DNA from: an uncultured Desulfobacter sp.
Lineage (GTDB): Bacteria; Desulfobacterota; Desulfobacteria; Desulfobacterales; Desulfobacteraceae
NCBI RefSeq assembly: GCF_963664415.1
Contig: NZ_OY761440.1
Coordinates: 1,736,001 to 1,800,000 of the forward strand
DNA: 64,000 nucleotides
Reading direction: 5' to 3'
Shown: positions 1-8,367 of the stretch, in pieces
How the letters are laid out: every line of letters begins with the position of its first letter
How positions within the stretch are numbered: the stretch's first letter is position 1
Program-made: the position numbers and the translations under genes
The notes under the pieces: generated by a model
What the model was told of the DNA's origin: nothing
Seen by the model: only the letters and a program-made list of their open reading frames with translations
The model's database searches: none

Positions 1-278
1 TTTGAACCATACATCGGGAAAATCTCAAAGTTCGGCACATAATCCGGAATGTCTAATATATTATTGATTCCGGCATCTTCTATCTGGATGTCATTCAATG
101 CGGATACGCTACCGGGGATATCCTGGATATCTTTTTCTCTTTTATCCGCCGTTACAGTAATAGATTCCAGTTGGATCTTTCCGTGGTTACTTTCTTCCGC
201 AAAGACAGATAATCCAAGATCCGAAACCAAAAGTATAGAAATTGATACTCCAACCATCAAATATTTACGGTAATCCAT
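1..278 (-). CDS. TonB-dependent outer-membrane receptor, N-terminal part (runs off the window)
   Basis: Reading the minus strand from the ATG at 276-278 gives an open frame to the window edge. The first ~25 residues form a signal peptide (hydrophobic ILLVSDLGLSVFA), followed by a TonB-box and plug start (ESITVTADKREKDIQDIPGS, then LDIPDYVPNF), which is typical of siderophore or cobalamin receptors. A GGAGAA Shine-Dalgarno sits 6-7 bases before the ATG. The product would sit in the outer membrane and import a bound ligand using TonB energy. A PchR-like AraC regulator lies just upstream on the same strand, which suggests iron/siderophore control (inference). The substrate cannot be told because the barrel is outside the window. 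Confidence 0.85.
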   Translation of the reverse strand, partial: MDYRKYLMVGVSISILLVSDLGLSVFAEESNHGKIQLESITVTADKREKDIQDIPGSVSALNDIQIEDAGINNILDIPDYVPNFEIFPMYGS

Positions 279-421
279 TCCTTGTTCTCCTTTTGTGCAG
301 AATTTAAAAAATTATTTTTTATGGGACATGCGATCTGTATTTAAGCACAAGGAGGAAAAGATCTGATATCGACAGAGGATATTCTTTTAGCGATTGAAGA
401 TATTTTTTTGAATCCCGGCAA

Positions 422-1414
422 TTAAGCCCGTAAGGTGCGGATATAACAACTTGGCGTCATGCCAAAGTGTTGTTTAAACGCTTTTGTAAAGTGGCTGGCA
501 CTTGAATAACCTACTATATAAGCTGTTTCGGTTATATTGGTTTCGCCTTCATATAAAATGGTTTTGGCTTTTCTAAGACGCATGTCTCGCAAATGACTAT
601 AAGGAGATGTATTGAATATTGCTTGAAAATCCCGCAACAATTGTGTTCTGGATATGCCGACTGAGCGGGAGAGTTCGGAAAGCCCGGGGGGATTGTCCAT
701 GTTCTTTTTCAATAACTCTTCTGCCATATAAATTTTGTCCCGGTTTTTCTGATTGCCGGGAACAATACGTTTTGCTTGAATTGTTAGAGATTCTATTTGA
801 TTCAGCTTATGAAAAATAAGTTCCAATGCTTTGGCTTCAAAAAATAAACGGTGTGTCGGTTCATGGTACGGACAATGCAAAATTTGTTTGATGATTTGTC
901 TCATGGACAGTGTAATAGTATCAACATAACGGAAAGCATCTAAACGGTTTTTTTCAACGATTTTTCTAAGAGCCGTTGATTGGTAATGCTGCTCTTCCTC
1001 CATGAAAGAACGGAAAGAATCCGTCTGCATCATGATACCGACACTGATAAAGCGGTCGTTGGGGATGATTTGATACACCCCCTTTTTATCCGAAAGGTGA
1101 TAAAATGAACTTTGATCTTTAGTTATGGCAAAATTATATTTCAAAACCTTTTTAACATAATTTTGCCCTGAAAGGCAGAACCCAAAACCGAGATCGGGCA
1201 GTTTTTCATCTATTTCATAATCATAATTTTTAAAGAATTTTATATTTGCGATACAAAGGACAGTGTCTGAAATAAGCTTAATTGTTTTGCTATATCCCTT
1301 GCCCAAGGATTTGGGAATTTCTTTGTAAGATTCAAATGAATGGTATTCTTTGTAAGTGGATTGATTTTGCAAGGTATCATTGCAACGTTGTCTGGCAAGG
1401 GGAACGGTTTTCAT
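422..1414 (-). CDS. AraC-family transcriptional regulator (PchR-like)
   Basis: A 330-residue protein with a divergent N-terminal sensing region and a C-terminal double helix-turn-helix of the AraC/XylS type at about residues 230-326 (LSELSRSVGISRTQLLRDF and the signature stretch ending FKQHFGMTPSCYIR). The size and the placement 143 bp upstream of a TonB-dependent receptor on the same strand resemble PchR-type regulators, which bind a ferric siderophore and activate the uptake receptor. That specific ligand is inferred from context. The start is the ATG at 1414; no strong Shine-Dalgarno is visible. It is transcribed away from the rpmH cluster, with a 293-bp AT-rich gap between them. Confidence 0.85.
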   Translation of the reverse strand: MKTVPLARQRCNDTLQNQSTYKEYHSFESYKEIPKSLGKGYSKTIKLISDTVLCIANIKFFKNYDYEIDEKLPDLGFGFCLSGQNYVKKVLKYNFAITKDQSSFYHLSDKKGVYQIIPNDRFISVGIMMQTDSFRSFMEEEQHYQSTALRKIVEKNRLDAFRYVDTITLSMRQIIKQILHCPYHEPTHRLFFEAKALELIFHKLNQIESLTIQAKRIVPGNQKNRDKIYMAEELLKKNMDNPPGLSELSRSVGISRTQLLRDFQAIFNTSPYSHLRDMRLRKAKTILYEGETNITETAYIVGYSSASHFTKAFKQHFGMTPSCYIRTLRA

Positions 1415-1607
1415 AATGATTTAACGTTATCCTACTTGGGACATACCTTCTAAGTTTTAATAATCTATATGCAAAAGCAACCCGTATAAAAAATAAATTA
1501 CAGTGTCAAGTATAAATTTTATAAAACTAAAAAACTTTGGGAAACAGAATCATGTTTTAACTCACAACAAACGGGCCATTAAAATTTTAAAATCAACTTC
1601 AGTTTGA

Positions 1608-1636
1608 TTGACATTAATGAATATATGAATTAATAT
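1608..1636 (+). promoter_or_regulatory. Probable sigma-70 promoter for the rpmH operon
   Basis: TTGACA at 1608-1613, a 17-base spacer, and TAATAT at 1631-1636, about 70 bases before the rpmH start. The rest of the 1415-1707 gap is AT-rich, and I see no other gene or clear DnaA-box cluster in it. Confidence 0.55.
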
Positions 1637-1707
1637 TCTATGTTTATTGTAGTTTCGGCAACTGATATATTGACAAATAATAACAAGAGACAAGGAACGA
1701 GGATTTT

Positions 1708-1845
1708 ATGAAACGCACTTATCAGCCAAGCAACCGGAAAAGAACCAGAAAACACGGATTCCTGAAAAGAATGTCCACCCCGGGCGGCAAACGCATCATC
1801 AATGCCAGACGGGCCAAAGGCAGAAAAAGACTGACCACGGTTTAA
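1708..1845 (+). CDS. rpmH: 50S ribosomal protein L34
   Basis: A 45-residue, very basic protein beginning MKRTYQPSNRKRTRKHGF and ending GRKRLTTV, an essentially canonical bacterial L34 sequence and length. It is a small structural protein of the large ribosomal subunit. The start is the ATG at 1708. The upstream ACGAGGATTTT supplies a GAGG Shine-Dalgarno. It is the first gene of the conserved rpmH-rnpA-yidD-yidC-khpB-mnmE series, and rnpA follows after 16 bases. Confidence 0.97.
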   Translation: MKRTYQPSNRKRTRKHGFLKRMSTPGGKRIINARRAKGRKRLTTV

Positions 1846-1861
1846 ATCTTTTAGGGGTGTA

Positions 1862-2209
1862 TTGAGTAACTATTCTTTACCCAAAGATGCACGGCTCCGA
1901 AAACGGGCCGAATTTTTAAAGCTTTCACAACACGGTAGAAAGATACGAACCAGCTATTTTATAGCTGCTGTTTCCAAGGGAACAGAAAAAAACAATCGAA
2001 TTGGAATTACCGTATCTAAAAAAGTGGGGAATGCAGTCGCGCGCAACAGAATAAAAAGGCTTGTAAGAGAGTATTTCAGACACAGGAAAGATTTTGTATC
2101 CGGAACAAATGACATCAGCATAATTGCAAGAAAAGGTCTGACAGCACTGTCCAATAAACAGATTAATGAAAAGCTTAATAAACTTTTTGAAAAGATTGCA
2201 TTGGCATAA
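1862..2209 (+). CDS. rnpA: Ribonuclease P protein component
   Basis: A 115-residue basic protein, normal length for RnpA. It carries the family core KRAEFLKLSQHGRK and the RNR-type signature in VGNAVARNRIKRLVREYFR. It binds RNase P RNA and helps process the 5' leader of tRNA precursors. The initiation codon appears to be TTG at 1862-1864: no in-frame ATG occurs near the conserved N-terminus, and TTAGGGGTG lies just upstream as a ribosome site. It ends one base before the yidD start, so the two are probably translationally linked. Confidence 0.95.
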   Translation: MSNYSLPKDARLRKRAEFLKLSQHGRKIRTSYFIAAVSKGTEKNNRIGITVSKKVGNAVARNRIKRLVREYFRHRKDFVSGTNDISIIARKGLTALSNKQINEKLNKLFEKIALA

Positions 2210-2422
2210 ATGATCAGACAGCTGTTATCCATATTGATCAGGTTTTATCAGATTTTTATATCGCCGCTCCTGGGTGCCCATTGCAGATATGAGCCATCGT
2301 GTTCGCACTACGCCCTGGAAGCGATTCAAAAATATGGCAGCATCAAAGGCAGCATTTTGGCAATAAAAAGAGTATTGCGCTGCCACCCGTTCCGACCTGG
2401 CGGTTATGATCCGGTCCCTTAA
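2210..2422 (+). CDS. yidD: Membrane protein insertion efficiency factor YidD
   Basis: A 70-residue protein with the family signatures SPLLGAHCRYEPSCSHYALEAI and CHPFRPGGYDPVP, including the conserved cysteines. YidD is a small membrane-associated protein that assists YidC-dependent membrane insertion. The ATG follows the rnpA stop codon directly. Position between rnpA and yidC is the conserved bacterial arrangement. An 87-bp pyrimidine-rich gap separates it from yidC. Confidence 0.95.
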   Translation: MIRQLLSILIRFYQIFISPLLGAHCRYEPSCSHYALEAIQKYGSIKGSILAIKRVLRCHPFRPGGYDPVP

Positions 2423-2509
2423 ACCAGCTTTAAAAACAATCTGTTAAACGTTACCTGCTTTCCTCTTTCTTTTTTGTTTTAAGACAACCCCTTGTTTTTA
2501 GGAGAGAAG

Positions 2510-4183
2510 ATGGATGAGCAAAAACGATTATTTTTAGCTGTGGCGCTGTCAGTTGTAGTCCTTTTGGGCTATCAATTTTTTTTCGCCCCCGCACCCCAGC
2601 CGAATAATCAAAAACAGGACACCCCGTTACAAACGATGAATTCGCCTGAATCCGATGCTGCCCAAATTTCGGACTTCACCCCAGCGACAGTACCCGCACC
2701 GGCCCCGACATCTCAAACCAACTTACGGGACTTTCGTACCATTACGCTGTCCACACCTTACTACACCATTGCCGTCAATGAACATAAAGCGGCGGTAACA
2801 AGCCTGACCCTCAATGATTATAAGGAAACCAACGATGAGGGGGCTCCTGCAAAACAACTGGTGGCTAAAGAACTGGCTGATCTTACCGGAGGTATCTTTG
2901 CCATCGATACAGCTCAGTCAAGTATCAGGGGACTGGCAGATGCGGTTTTCTCATCCGATGCAAACAGCACGGATATTTCTCTGAACCAAGGGGAAAAAAA
3001 CATTACCTTTTCCTGGACAAACCCGGACGGCATTACTGTAAAAAAAGTATTGACTTTCAGGGCGGACTCCTACCTTATCCATTGTGACATTATTATTCAA
3101 AACGGCTCAAACATGCCGGTCAGCGACGGCATCAGCATTAGCGTCCCCGGTTTCTTCAATGACGAAATCAAGTCTCGCTCCCGGTTCGCATATGAAGGGC
3201 CGGTGGCCTACCTTGACAACAAATTTATCACAATCAAACCCAAGGACATTGTAGACAAGGATACCTATTCAGGAATTGTTGGCTGGGCCGGGTACACCAG
3301 CCGTTATTTCCTGACGGCGGTGATGCCGGACAACTCGGAGGACGCCACCTTGAAGCTCTCCTTTGCCAATGAAGTTGTAACCAACCGGCTGGTTACCCAA
3401 ATGCCCCGGCTGGATCCGGAGAAACAAAATCAGCAGTCCTTTACTTTGTACATGGGTCCCAAAAGTCATAAAATATTAAGCCAATATGACAATCTGCTGA
3501 AAAAATCCGTTAATTTCGGTTTTTTTGATATCATCGCCAAGCCGCTGCTTATTGCCATGAACTTCATTCATGACATCATCCCCAATTACGGGGTGGCCAT
3601 CATTCTTCTGACCATCTTCATCAAACTGATATTCTGGCCACTGGGCACCAAAAGCTACAAGTCCATGAACGAAATGAAAAAAGTACAGCCTTTGATGATG
3701 GAAATCCGAGAAAAATACAAAGACGACAAACAACGCATGAATCAGGAAATCATGGGATTGTATAAAACCTACAAGGTTAACCCGGCTTCCGGATGCCTGC
3801 CGCTGCTGGTGCAGATGCCCATTTTCTTTGCTTTGTACCGTATGCTTTACATGGCCATTGAGCTTCGCCACGCGCCATTTGTGGGATGGATTCAGGATTT
3901 ATCCGGTCCGGACCGCCTGTTTCACTTTAATTTTGCCATCCCGTTTATGGACGCCCCTTACGGAATCCCTGTGCTGACACTTCTCATGGGCGCATCTTTC
4001 CTGCTCCAACAGAAAATGACACCTACGGCCGGGGATCCTATGCAAGCAAAAATGATGATGCTTATGCCCATATTCATGACCGTTCTGTTTATCAACTTTC
4101 CGGCAGGACTGGTTTTATACATGTTTGTCAACAACATCATTTCAATGGGGCAGCAGTATTACACACAAAAGATCTTAGCCTAA
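2510..4183 (+). CDS. yidC: Membrane protein insertase YidC
   Basis: A 557-residue protein from the chosen start. It has one N-terminal membrane segment (about residues 5-22), a Pro/Ala-rich linker, a large periplasmic P1 domain (about 60-335) and the conserved five-helix insertase core (about 350-555, with PNYGVAIILLTIFIKLIFWP and LPLLVQMPIFFALYRML). It inserts and folds inner-membrane proteins alone or with SecYEG. I start at the ATG at 2510 (MDEQKRLFLAV) because AGGAG lies 5 bases upstream and Gram-negative YidC proteins begin this way; an in-frame TTG at 2492 would add six residues. Length and domains match the Gram-negative long form. Confidence 0.97.
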   Translation: MDEQKRLFLAVALSVVVLLGYQFFFAPAPQPNNQKQDTPLQTMNSPESDAAQISDFTPATVPAPAPTSQTNLRDFRTITLSTPYYTIAVNEHKAAVTSLTLNDYKETNDEGAPAKQLVAKELADLTGGIFAIDTAQSSIRGLADAVFSSDANSTDISLNQGEKNITFSWTNPDGITVKKVLTFRADSYLIHCDIIIQNGSNMPVSDGISISVPGFFNDEIKSRSRFAYEGPVAYLDNKFITIKPKDIVDKDTYSGIVGWAGYTSRYFLTAVMPDNSEDATLKLSFANEVVTNRLVTQMPRLDPEKQNQQSFTLYMGPKSHKILSQYDNLLKKSVNFGFFDIIAKPLLIAMNFIHDIIPNYGVAIILLTIFIKLIFWPLGTKSYKSMNEMKKVQPLMMEIREKYKDDKQRMNQEIMGLYKTYKVNPASGCLPLLVQMPIFFALYRMLYMAIELRHAPFVGWIQDLSGPDRLFHFNFAIPFMDAPYGIPVLTLLMGASFLLQQKMTPTAGDPMQAKMMMLMPIFMTVLFINFPAGLVLYMFVNNIISMGQQYYTQKILA

Positions 4184-4192
4184 GGAGGACGA

Positions 4193-5164
4193 ATGAACCA
4201 ACCTCTTGAATTTACCGGAAAGAATGTCAATTCCGCCATTGAGTCGGCCTGTAGGCAACTTAATATCCCCCAAAAAGAGTTAAAATATGATGTGATATCA
4301 ACTGGAACTACCGGTATTTTTGGTATTGTCGGTCGCAAAGACGCCCGGATCCGGGTGACGGTTCCGGCCAAGACACAACAAGCCAAGGAAGACAAGGATG
4401 GCATTCTCTCAATTGTGGATGAGGCCTTTGGGCAAAACCAGGACAAGCCCAAGCCACAACCCAAGCAAGCCGCACAGGCCACAAAAAAGCCGGCACCGAA
4501 ACCAAAGCCGATAAAAGAAAAAGATCCTAAAGCGTCACCTGCCGGCCAGGAGAATAAATTTCAAACGCCTGAAAACGATCCTAGACTTGAAGAGGAAGAT
4601 ACCGGCCGGTGGGATGCCCGCCCGGCACCGAGATCAGAAAGACCGATCAAAGAAGAACCGCCACCGGAGCCGGTCTCCCAGGCATCCATTGACCTGGGCG
4701 TCAAAACGGTACAAAAAATGGCAGACCTGATCACCGAAGACGCCCATGTTGAAGCCATCACCCAAGAGAACAAACTGACCCTGCAGATCAATGGCGGAAA
4801 TACCGGTATCCTGATTGGGCGCAAGGGTCAAACCTTGGACGCCATGCAGTTTCTTACCGATAAAATAATAAACCGCCAAAGCGAAGCCCGTGTCAGAGTC
4901 AAAGTTGACATTGAAGGCTATATGGAGACCCGGAAGGCGAATTTAAAGCACCTGGCCTTGAAAATGGCTGAAAAGGCAAAAAAAACCGGACGACCTGCCA
5001 CCATCAACCAGATGAGCGCCCAGGACCGGCGTATTGTCCACCTTGCCCTCAAGGAAGATGCTCAAGTTCGCACCCAAAGTATGGGGGACGGCTATTACAG
5101 ACGTCTGGTTATTTTCCCCAAAAAACGCAATACCTACAGGGGAAAAAAGCGGTTCAAAAAGTAA
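4193..5164 (+). CDS. khpB: RNA-binding protein KhpB/Jag (Jag-N, KH and R3H domains)
   Basis: A 323-residue protein with three domains: Jag-N at residues 1-55 (EFTGKNVNSAIESACRQLNI, GTTGIFGIVGRKDA); a charged, Lys/Pro/Gln/Glu-rich linker at about 75-165; a KH domain with the GRKGQTLDAMQFL loop at about 195-250; and an R3H domain at the C-terminus (RIVHLALKEDAQVRT, GYYRRLVIFPKK). Members bind RNA and are encoded next to yidC in many bacteria. AAGGAGGACGA directly before the ATG is a strong ribosome site. The gene ends one base before mnmE. The long disordered linker is the main departure from shorter Firmicute proteins. Confidence 0.93.
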   Translation: MNQPLEFTGKNVNSAIESACRQLNIPQKELKYDVISTGTTGIFGIVGRKDARIRVTVPAKTQQAKEDKDGILSIVDEAFGQNQDKPKPQPKQAAQATKKPAPKPKPIKEKDPKASPAGQENKFQTPENDPRLEEEDTGRWDARPAPRSERPIKEEPPPEPVSQASIDLGVKTVQKMADLITEDAHVEAITQENKLTLQINGGNTGILIGRKGQTLDAMQFLTDKIINRQSEARVRVKVDIEGYMETRKANLKHLALKMAEKAKKTGRPATINQMSAQDRRIVHLALKEDAQVRTQSMGDGYYRRLVIFPKKRNTYRGKKRFKK

Positions 5165-6541
5165 ATGACAGATACAATTGCTGCAATAGCCACCCCGTTT
5201 GGAAGCGGCGGCATCGGTGTTATCCGGATTTCAGGACTACAGTCCTTTAATCTGGCAGCTAAAATTTTTTCCAAGACACCGGCTGATGTGGACAAAAGGG
5301 CCCCGCAATTCATTTCCCACAGGGTAAGCCACGGATTTATATGTGACGGAGAGACAACTATTGACGAAGTGCTTGTCGTTCCCATGAAAGCTCCGCGTTC
5401 CTATACGGCCGAGGATGTTGTGGAGATCCAGGCACATTCGGGCACCATTGTGCTGCGCCGTATCTTAGACCTGCTGTTCAGCCATGGCGCACGCCCGGCA
5501 GAACCCGGAGAATTTACCCGGCGAGCCTTTTTAAACGGCCGTATTGATCTGACCCAGGCCGAGGCCGTTGCAGACATCATTAATGCGCGGTCGGATTCTT
5601 CCCTGAAGTTTGCCGCCTCCCAGAACCTTGGTACGCTTGGCCAAAGTATCCGGAACATGATATCCGGCTTGACCCAGTTTCTGGCCCGGCTTGAGGCTGC
5701 CATTGATTTCCCCGATGATGCCGGCGCATTTTCATACACCAGCCGGGATAAAGCCGAACTTCAGTTGGTTGCAGATAAAATTGGAGGACTTATCCAGCAG
5801 CACAAGGATGCCTGTTTTTTAAAAACCGGCATACGCCTGGCAATTTGCGGAGAGCCTAATGTTGGAAAATCCAGCATCATGAATCGAATTCTGGAAAAGG
5901 AAAAATCCATTATCACGGCCGTTCCCGGGACCACCCGGGATCCCATTGAAGACAGCCTGATCATTGAAGGCATTCCCTTTGTCATTGTTGATACCGCCGG
6001 CATCCACCAGACCGATGATCTTGTGGAGATCATCGGTATTGAAAAGGCCAGGGATCAAATAGAAGCTGCCGATATCGTCCTGTATGTGATTGAACCGGGA
6101 AAACCCTTTCCCGAAAAAACCGTATCAACGACCCTTCCGGACGATAAACCAGTCATTTTTGCCATCAATAAAATGGACCTGGCCCATGAGCTTGATCTGC
6201 CCCAACCGCCTTCAACATATGCCGACACAAGCCCCGTGGAAGTTTCCGCGCTCACAGGACAAGGTATAAACACGCTCAGAACTAAGCTTTTGGAAAGATG
6301 TATCGGCAACCTCGAAATTGGAGATGACGCAGTCATCCCTAATCTTCGGCACAAAAACGCCCTAGTCCAAGCCCTAGAGCATATGACCACGATGATGGAA
6401 GGGCTTGAAAACGGTCAGGAGGAAGAGACCTTGGCACTGGACGTTAAAAATTGTATTGACCATCTCGGGACAATTACCGGGGACACTGCGCCACCGGATA
6501 TCCTTGATGCTGTTTTTAATAATTTCTGCATTGGTAAGTAA
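5165..6541 (+). CDS. mnmE: tRNA uridine-5-carboxymethylaminomethyl(34) synthesis GTPase MnmE
   Basis: A 458-residue protein of standard length. The N-terminal folate-binding TrmE domain (about 1-118) begins TDTIAAIATPFGSGGIGVIR. The GTPase domain holds G1 GEPNVGKSS near residue 228, G3 DTAG near 275 and G4 NKMD near 334. The C-terminal motif CIGK supplies the catalytic cysteine. With MnmG it modifies the wobble uridine of several tRNAs; mnmG is not in this window. The ATG follows the khpB stop directly. Confidence 0.97.
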   Translation: MTDTIAAIATPFGSGGIGVIRISGLQSFNLAAKIFSKTPADVDKRAPQFISHRVSHGFICDGETTIDEVLVVPMKAPRSYTAEDVVEIQAHSGTIVLRRILDLLFSHGARPAEPGEFTRRAFLNGRIDLTQAEAVADIINARSDSSLKFAASQNLGTLGQSIRNMISGLTQFLARLEAAIDFPDDAGAFSYTSRDKAELQLVADKIGGLIQQHKDACFLKTGIRLAICGEPNVGKSSIMNRILEKEKSIITAVPGTTRDPIEDSLIIEGIPFVIVDTAGIHQTDDLVEIIGIEKARDQIEAADIVLYVIEPGKPFPEKTVSTTLPDDKPVIFAINKMDLAHELDLPQPPSTYADTSPVEVSALTGQGINTLRTKLLERCIGNLEIGDDAVIPNLRHKNALVQALEHMTTMMEGLENGQEEETLALDVKNCIDHLGTITGDTAPPDILDAVFNNFCIGK

Positions 6542-6551
6542 AGGTATACCC

Positions 6552-7202
6552 ATGGATTTAGATAAACATTTTGTAAAATACGAAGCGGTCGTCAGCATGG
6601 TGGACCAGGTCTTTGACCGGGTTAAAAAAGAATTCCCCAAAGAGGTATTCTGCAGGGAAAAATGCTCGGACTGCTGCTATGCCATTTTTGATCTGACCCT
6701 GATCGAGGCGCTGTACCTGAATCACAAATTTAATGAAAAATTTTCAGGTACTGAAAAAGCAACTCTCATTGCCATCGCCGATAAAACAGACCGGGCTCTG
6801 GCCAAAATGAAACGGGATGCCTACAAAAAAGTCAAGGACGGGGCTGACCAGCTTGAAATTGTGGGAAGAATGTCCCAGGAACGGGTCCGCTGTCCCCTTC
6901 TGGGTGAAAACAATTTGTGCCTGATGTACGAACACCGCCCTATTACCTGCAGGGTATACGGCATACCCACCTCCACGGCAGGTGCCTCCCATATCTGTGG
7001 CCGAACCAACTTTGTCCAGGGTAAGGCCTATCCCACCCTGAACATGGACAAAATATACACCCAGCTACAGCTTTTGTCTGCGGAACTGGTAAAAGACATT
7101 AAATCGACCAATATCCGGATGCATGAATTGCTTATCCCTGTATCCATGGCCATGGTCACCCTGTTTAACGATGAATTTCTTGGAGTAAAAAAAGATGGCT
7201 GA
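6552..7202 (+). CDS. YkgJ-family cysteine-cluster protein
   Basis: A 216-residue cytosolic protein with the YkgJ (zinc/iron-chelating, formerly UPF0153) cysteine pattern: CREKCSDCC near residues 34-42, RVRCPLL near 114, then CLMYEHRPITCRVYG and a further Cys in SHICGRT. The family is thought to bind a metal or Fe-S cluster; its enzymatic role is not established. I start at the ATG at 6552. The frame is open upstream inside mnmE, but that extension resembles nothing, and TAAAGG precedes this ATG. It overlaps the next gene by 8 bases and heads a packed run with the unknown gene, prmA and a nuclease gene. Confidence 0.85.
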   Translation: MDLDKHFVKYEAVVSMVDQVFDRVKKEFPKEVFCREKCSDCCYAIFDLTLIEALYLNHKFNEKFSGTEKATLIAIADKTDRALAKMKRDAYKKVKDGADQLEIVGRMSQERVRCPLLGENNLCLMYEHRPITCRVYGIPTSTAGASHICGRTNFVQGKAYPTLNMDKIYTQLQLLSAELVKDIKSTNIRMHELLIPVSMAMVTLFNDEFLGVKKDG

Positions 7203-7554
7203 AACACAGTTCTCCCCCGAAGAAATTAAAGAAAGAAAAAAGGCAATTTTCGATGCCATGGGAAAACGGGGCCAGAAACAAATCATGAAAACGGGATACG
7301 ACAAATGGGATCCGTTCCAGGAACCCAAAGATCCCATTGATATTCGCAAGGATAAAACCAAGCGGACCTCCCAGCAGCTGATCCGGGAATTTCTCACTGC
7401 CATTGATGCGGATGAATATTCCAACAGCTATGCCCAGGGGGCCCTTGAAATGTGCCTTGGCATCATAAATGAAGAAGAAAAAATCAGGGGCATGTTTGAT
7501 TTTGGCCAATGGTATACAAGACTGCTCGAAAAAGAGGGATATGGCCCCCTTTGA
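7195..7554 (+). CDS. Conserved hypothetical protein, 119 residues
   Basis: A small, charged, probably cytosolic protein with no signal peptide or membrane segment. It overlaps the YkgJ gene by 8 bases and prmA by 14 bases, so it is almost certainly part of the same transcript and translationally coupled. The N-terminal half is rich in Lys, Arg and Asp (KRGQKQIMKTGYDKWDPFQ). The C-terminal half looks helical (TSQQLIREFLTAIDAD). I do not recognise a domain. Codon use and base composition look like those of its neighbours, so it is a genuine gene rather than a shadow frame. Confidence 0.75.
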   Translation: MAETQFSPEEIKERKKAIFDAMGKRGQKQIMKTGYDKWDPFQEPKDPIDIRKDKTKRTSQQLIREFLTAIDADEYSNSYAQGALEMCLGIINEEEKIRGMFDFGQWYTRLLEKEGYGPL

Positions 7555-8359
7555 CCGCGACCGTGCCCTGGATATTCTGAATAATGCCACAGCACGTCTG
7601 ACGGCTCGGGCCTATATTTTTGAAATCAGTCGAGAATTTTGCCTGAAACCATTCCAGGCAAAAAAAGTGCTGAAATCCTTGGTTGACAGTCAGGATGTGG
7701 CCTATCAGGATCTGTATGGGTCCACCTATGTCATGGAAGGCTTTTCAAAACCGGTCCGAATCACGGACCGGTTTTTTATTGTGCCCCCTTATGTAGCAAG
7801 CATTGCGGGTGCCGGGGAGTTAGATATCCGCATAAGTCCAGGCATCTCATTTGGTACCGGCCACCACCCCACCACTCGGCTTTGCCTGGCTGCCATGGAC
7901 AGGCTTTTTTTCTCAACAGGCCAGGCAGACCATCTTCAAGGCGGTAAGGCAGGAGATATCGGTACGGGCTCAGGGGTGCTGGCCATAGGGGCTTGCCTTG
8001 CAGGCATGTCACAATGCATGGCCTGGGAAACAGATCCCAATGCAGTTAGCGAGGCCTGCCAAAATGTTACAGCCAATGGCCTTGAAAATAGGATAAAGGT
8101 TATCCACGACATTATGAGGTCTCAAGATTTAAGACTTTCCCTTTCCCTTGTCATGGCTAATTTAAGATTTCCCACCCTTAAGCAGATTGCACCGGACATT
8201 TATTCAATCCTGGTACCTGGCGGAAGTCTTATTCTTTCTGGTGTCAGGGCCTGGGAAATGGAAAATTTAAAAACCCATTACAGTACTCTGGGATTCTCCA
8301 TAGACTGGGAACGGGAAGAAAAACAGTGGGGCGCCCTGACCTTGACGAAAAACCCATAG
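7541..8359 (+). CDS. prmA: Ribosomal protein L11 methyltransferase-like SAM methyltransferase
   Basis: A 272-residue protein from the ATG at 7541. It has the PrmA signature FGTGHHPTT near residue 103, the SAM-binding motif DIGTGSGVLAIGA near 139, an acidic loop residue in ETDPNAV, and the C-terminal PGGSLILSGV. PrmA trimethylates ribosomal protein L11. The usual catalytic-loop NIL/NPP-type motif reads ANLRFPTL here, so the substrate could differ. The start lies inside the previous gene and gives a normal N-terminus (MAPFDRDRALDIL); the open frame upstream to 7469 is unlikely to be translated. A perfect 12-bp hairpin with a T run lies within the coding region at 7747-7777. Confidence 0.8.
   Translation: MAPFDRDRALDILNNATARLTARAYIFEISREFCLKPFQAKKVLKSLVDSQDVAYQDLYGSTYVMEGFSKPVRITDRFFIVPPYVASIAGAGELDIRISPGISFGTGHHPTTRLCLAAMDRLFFSTGQADHLQGGKAGDIGTGSGVLAIGACLAGMSQCMAWETDPNAVSEACQNVTANGLENRIKVIHDIMRSQDLRLSLSLVMANLRFPTLKQIAPDIYSILVPGGSLILSGVRAWEMENLKTHYSTLGFSIDWEREEKQWGALTLTKNP
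7747..7777 (+). terminator. Terminator-like hairpin inside prmA
   Basis: AAAACCGGTCCG (7747-7758), loop AATCA, then CGGACCGGTTTT (7764-7775) and a run of six T in all. This is a perfect 12-bp stem with a 5-base loop and U tract, the full form of a Rho-independent terminator, yet it lies in frame in prmA (encoding SKPVRITDRFF). It could cause partial termination inside the operon unless ribosomes following the polymerase suppress it. Confidence 0.6.
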
Positions 8360-8367
8360 GGGTACGC

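Noticed and set aside
1415..1707. Replication origin upstream of rpmH
   Set aside because: AT-rich, but there is no group of DnaA boxes and no dnaA or gidA in view.
3476..3871. Long antisense frames within yidC, mnmE, rapA, the dikinase and the kinases
   Set aside because: They are shadows of strongly supported genes, lack ribosome sites and have protein-unlike composition.
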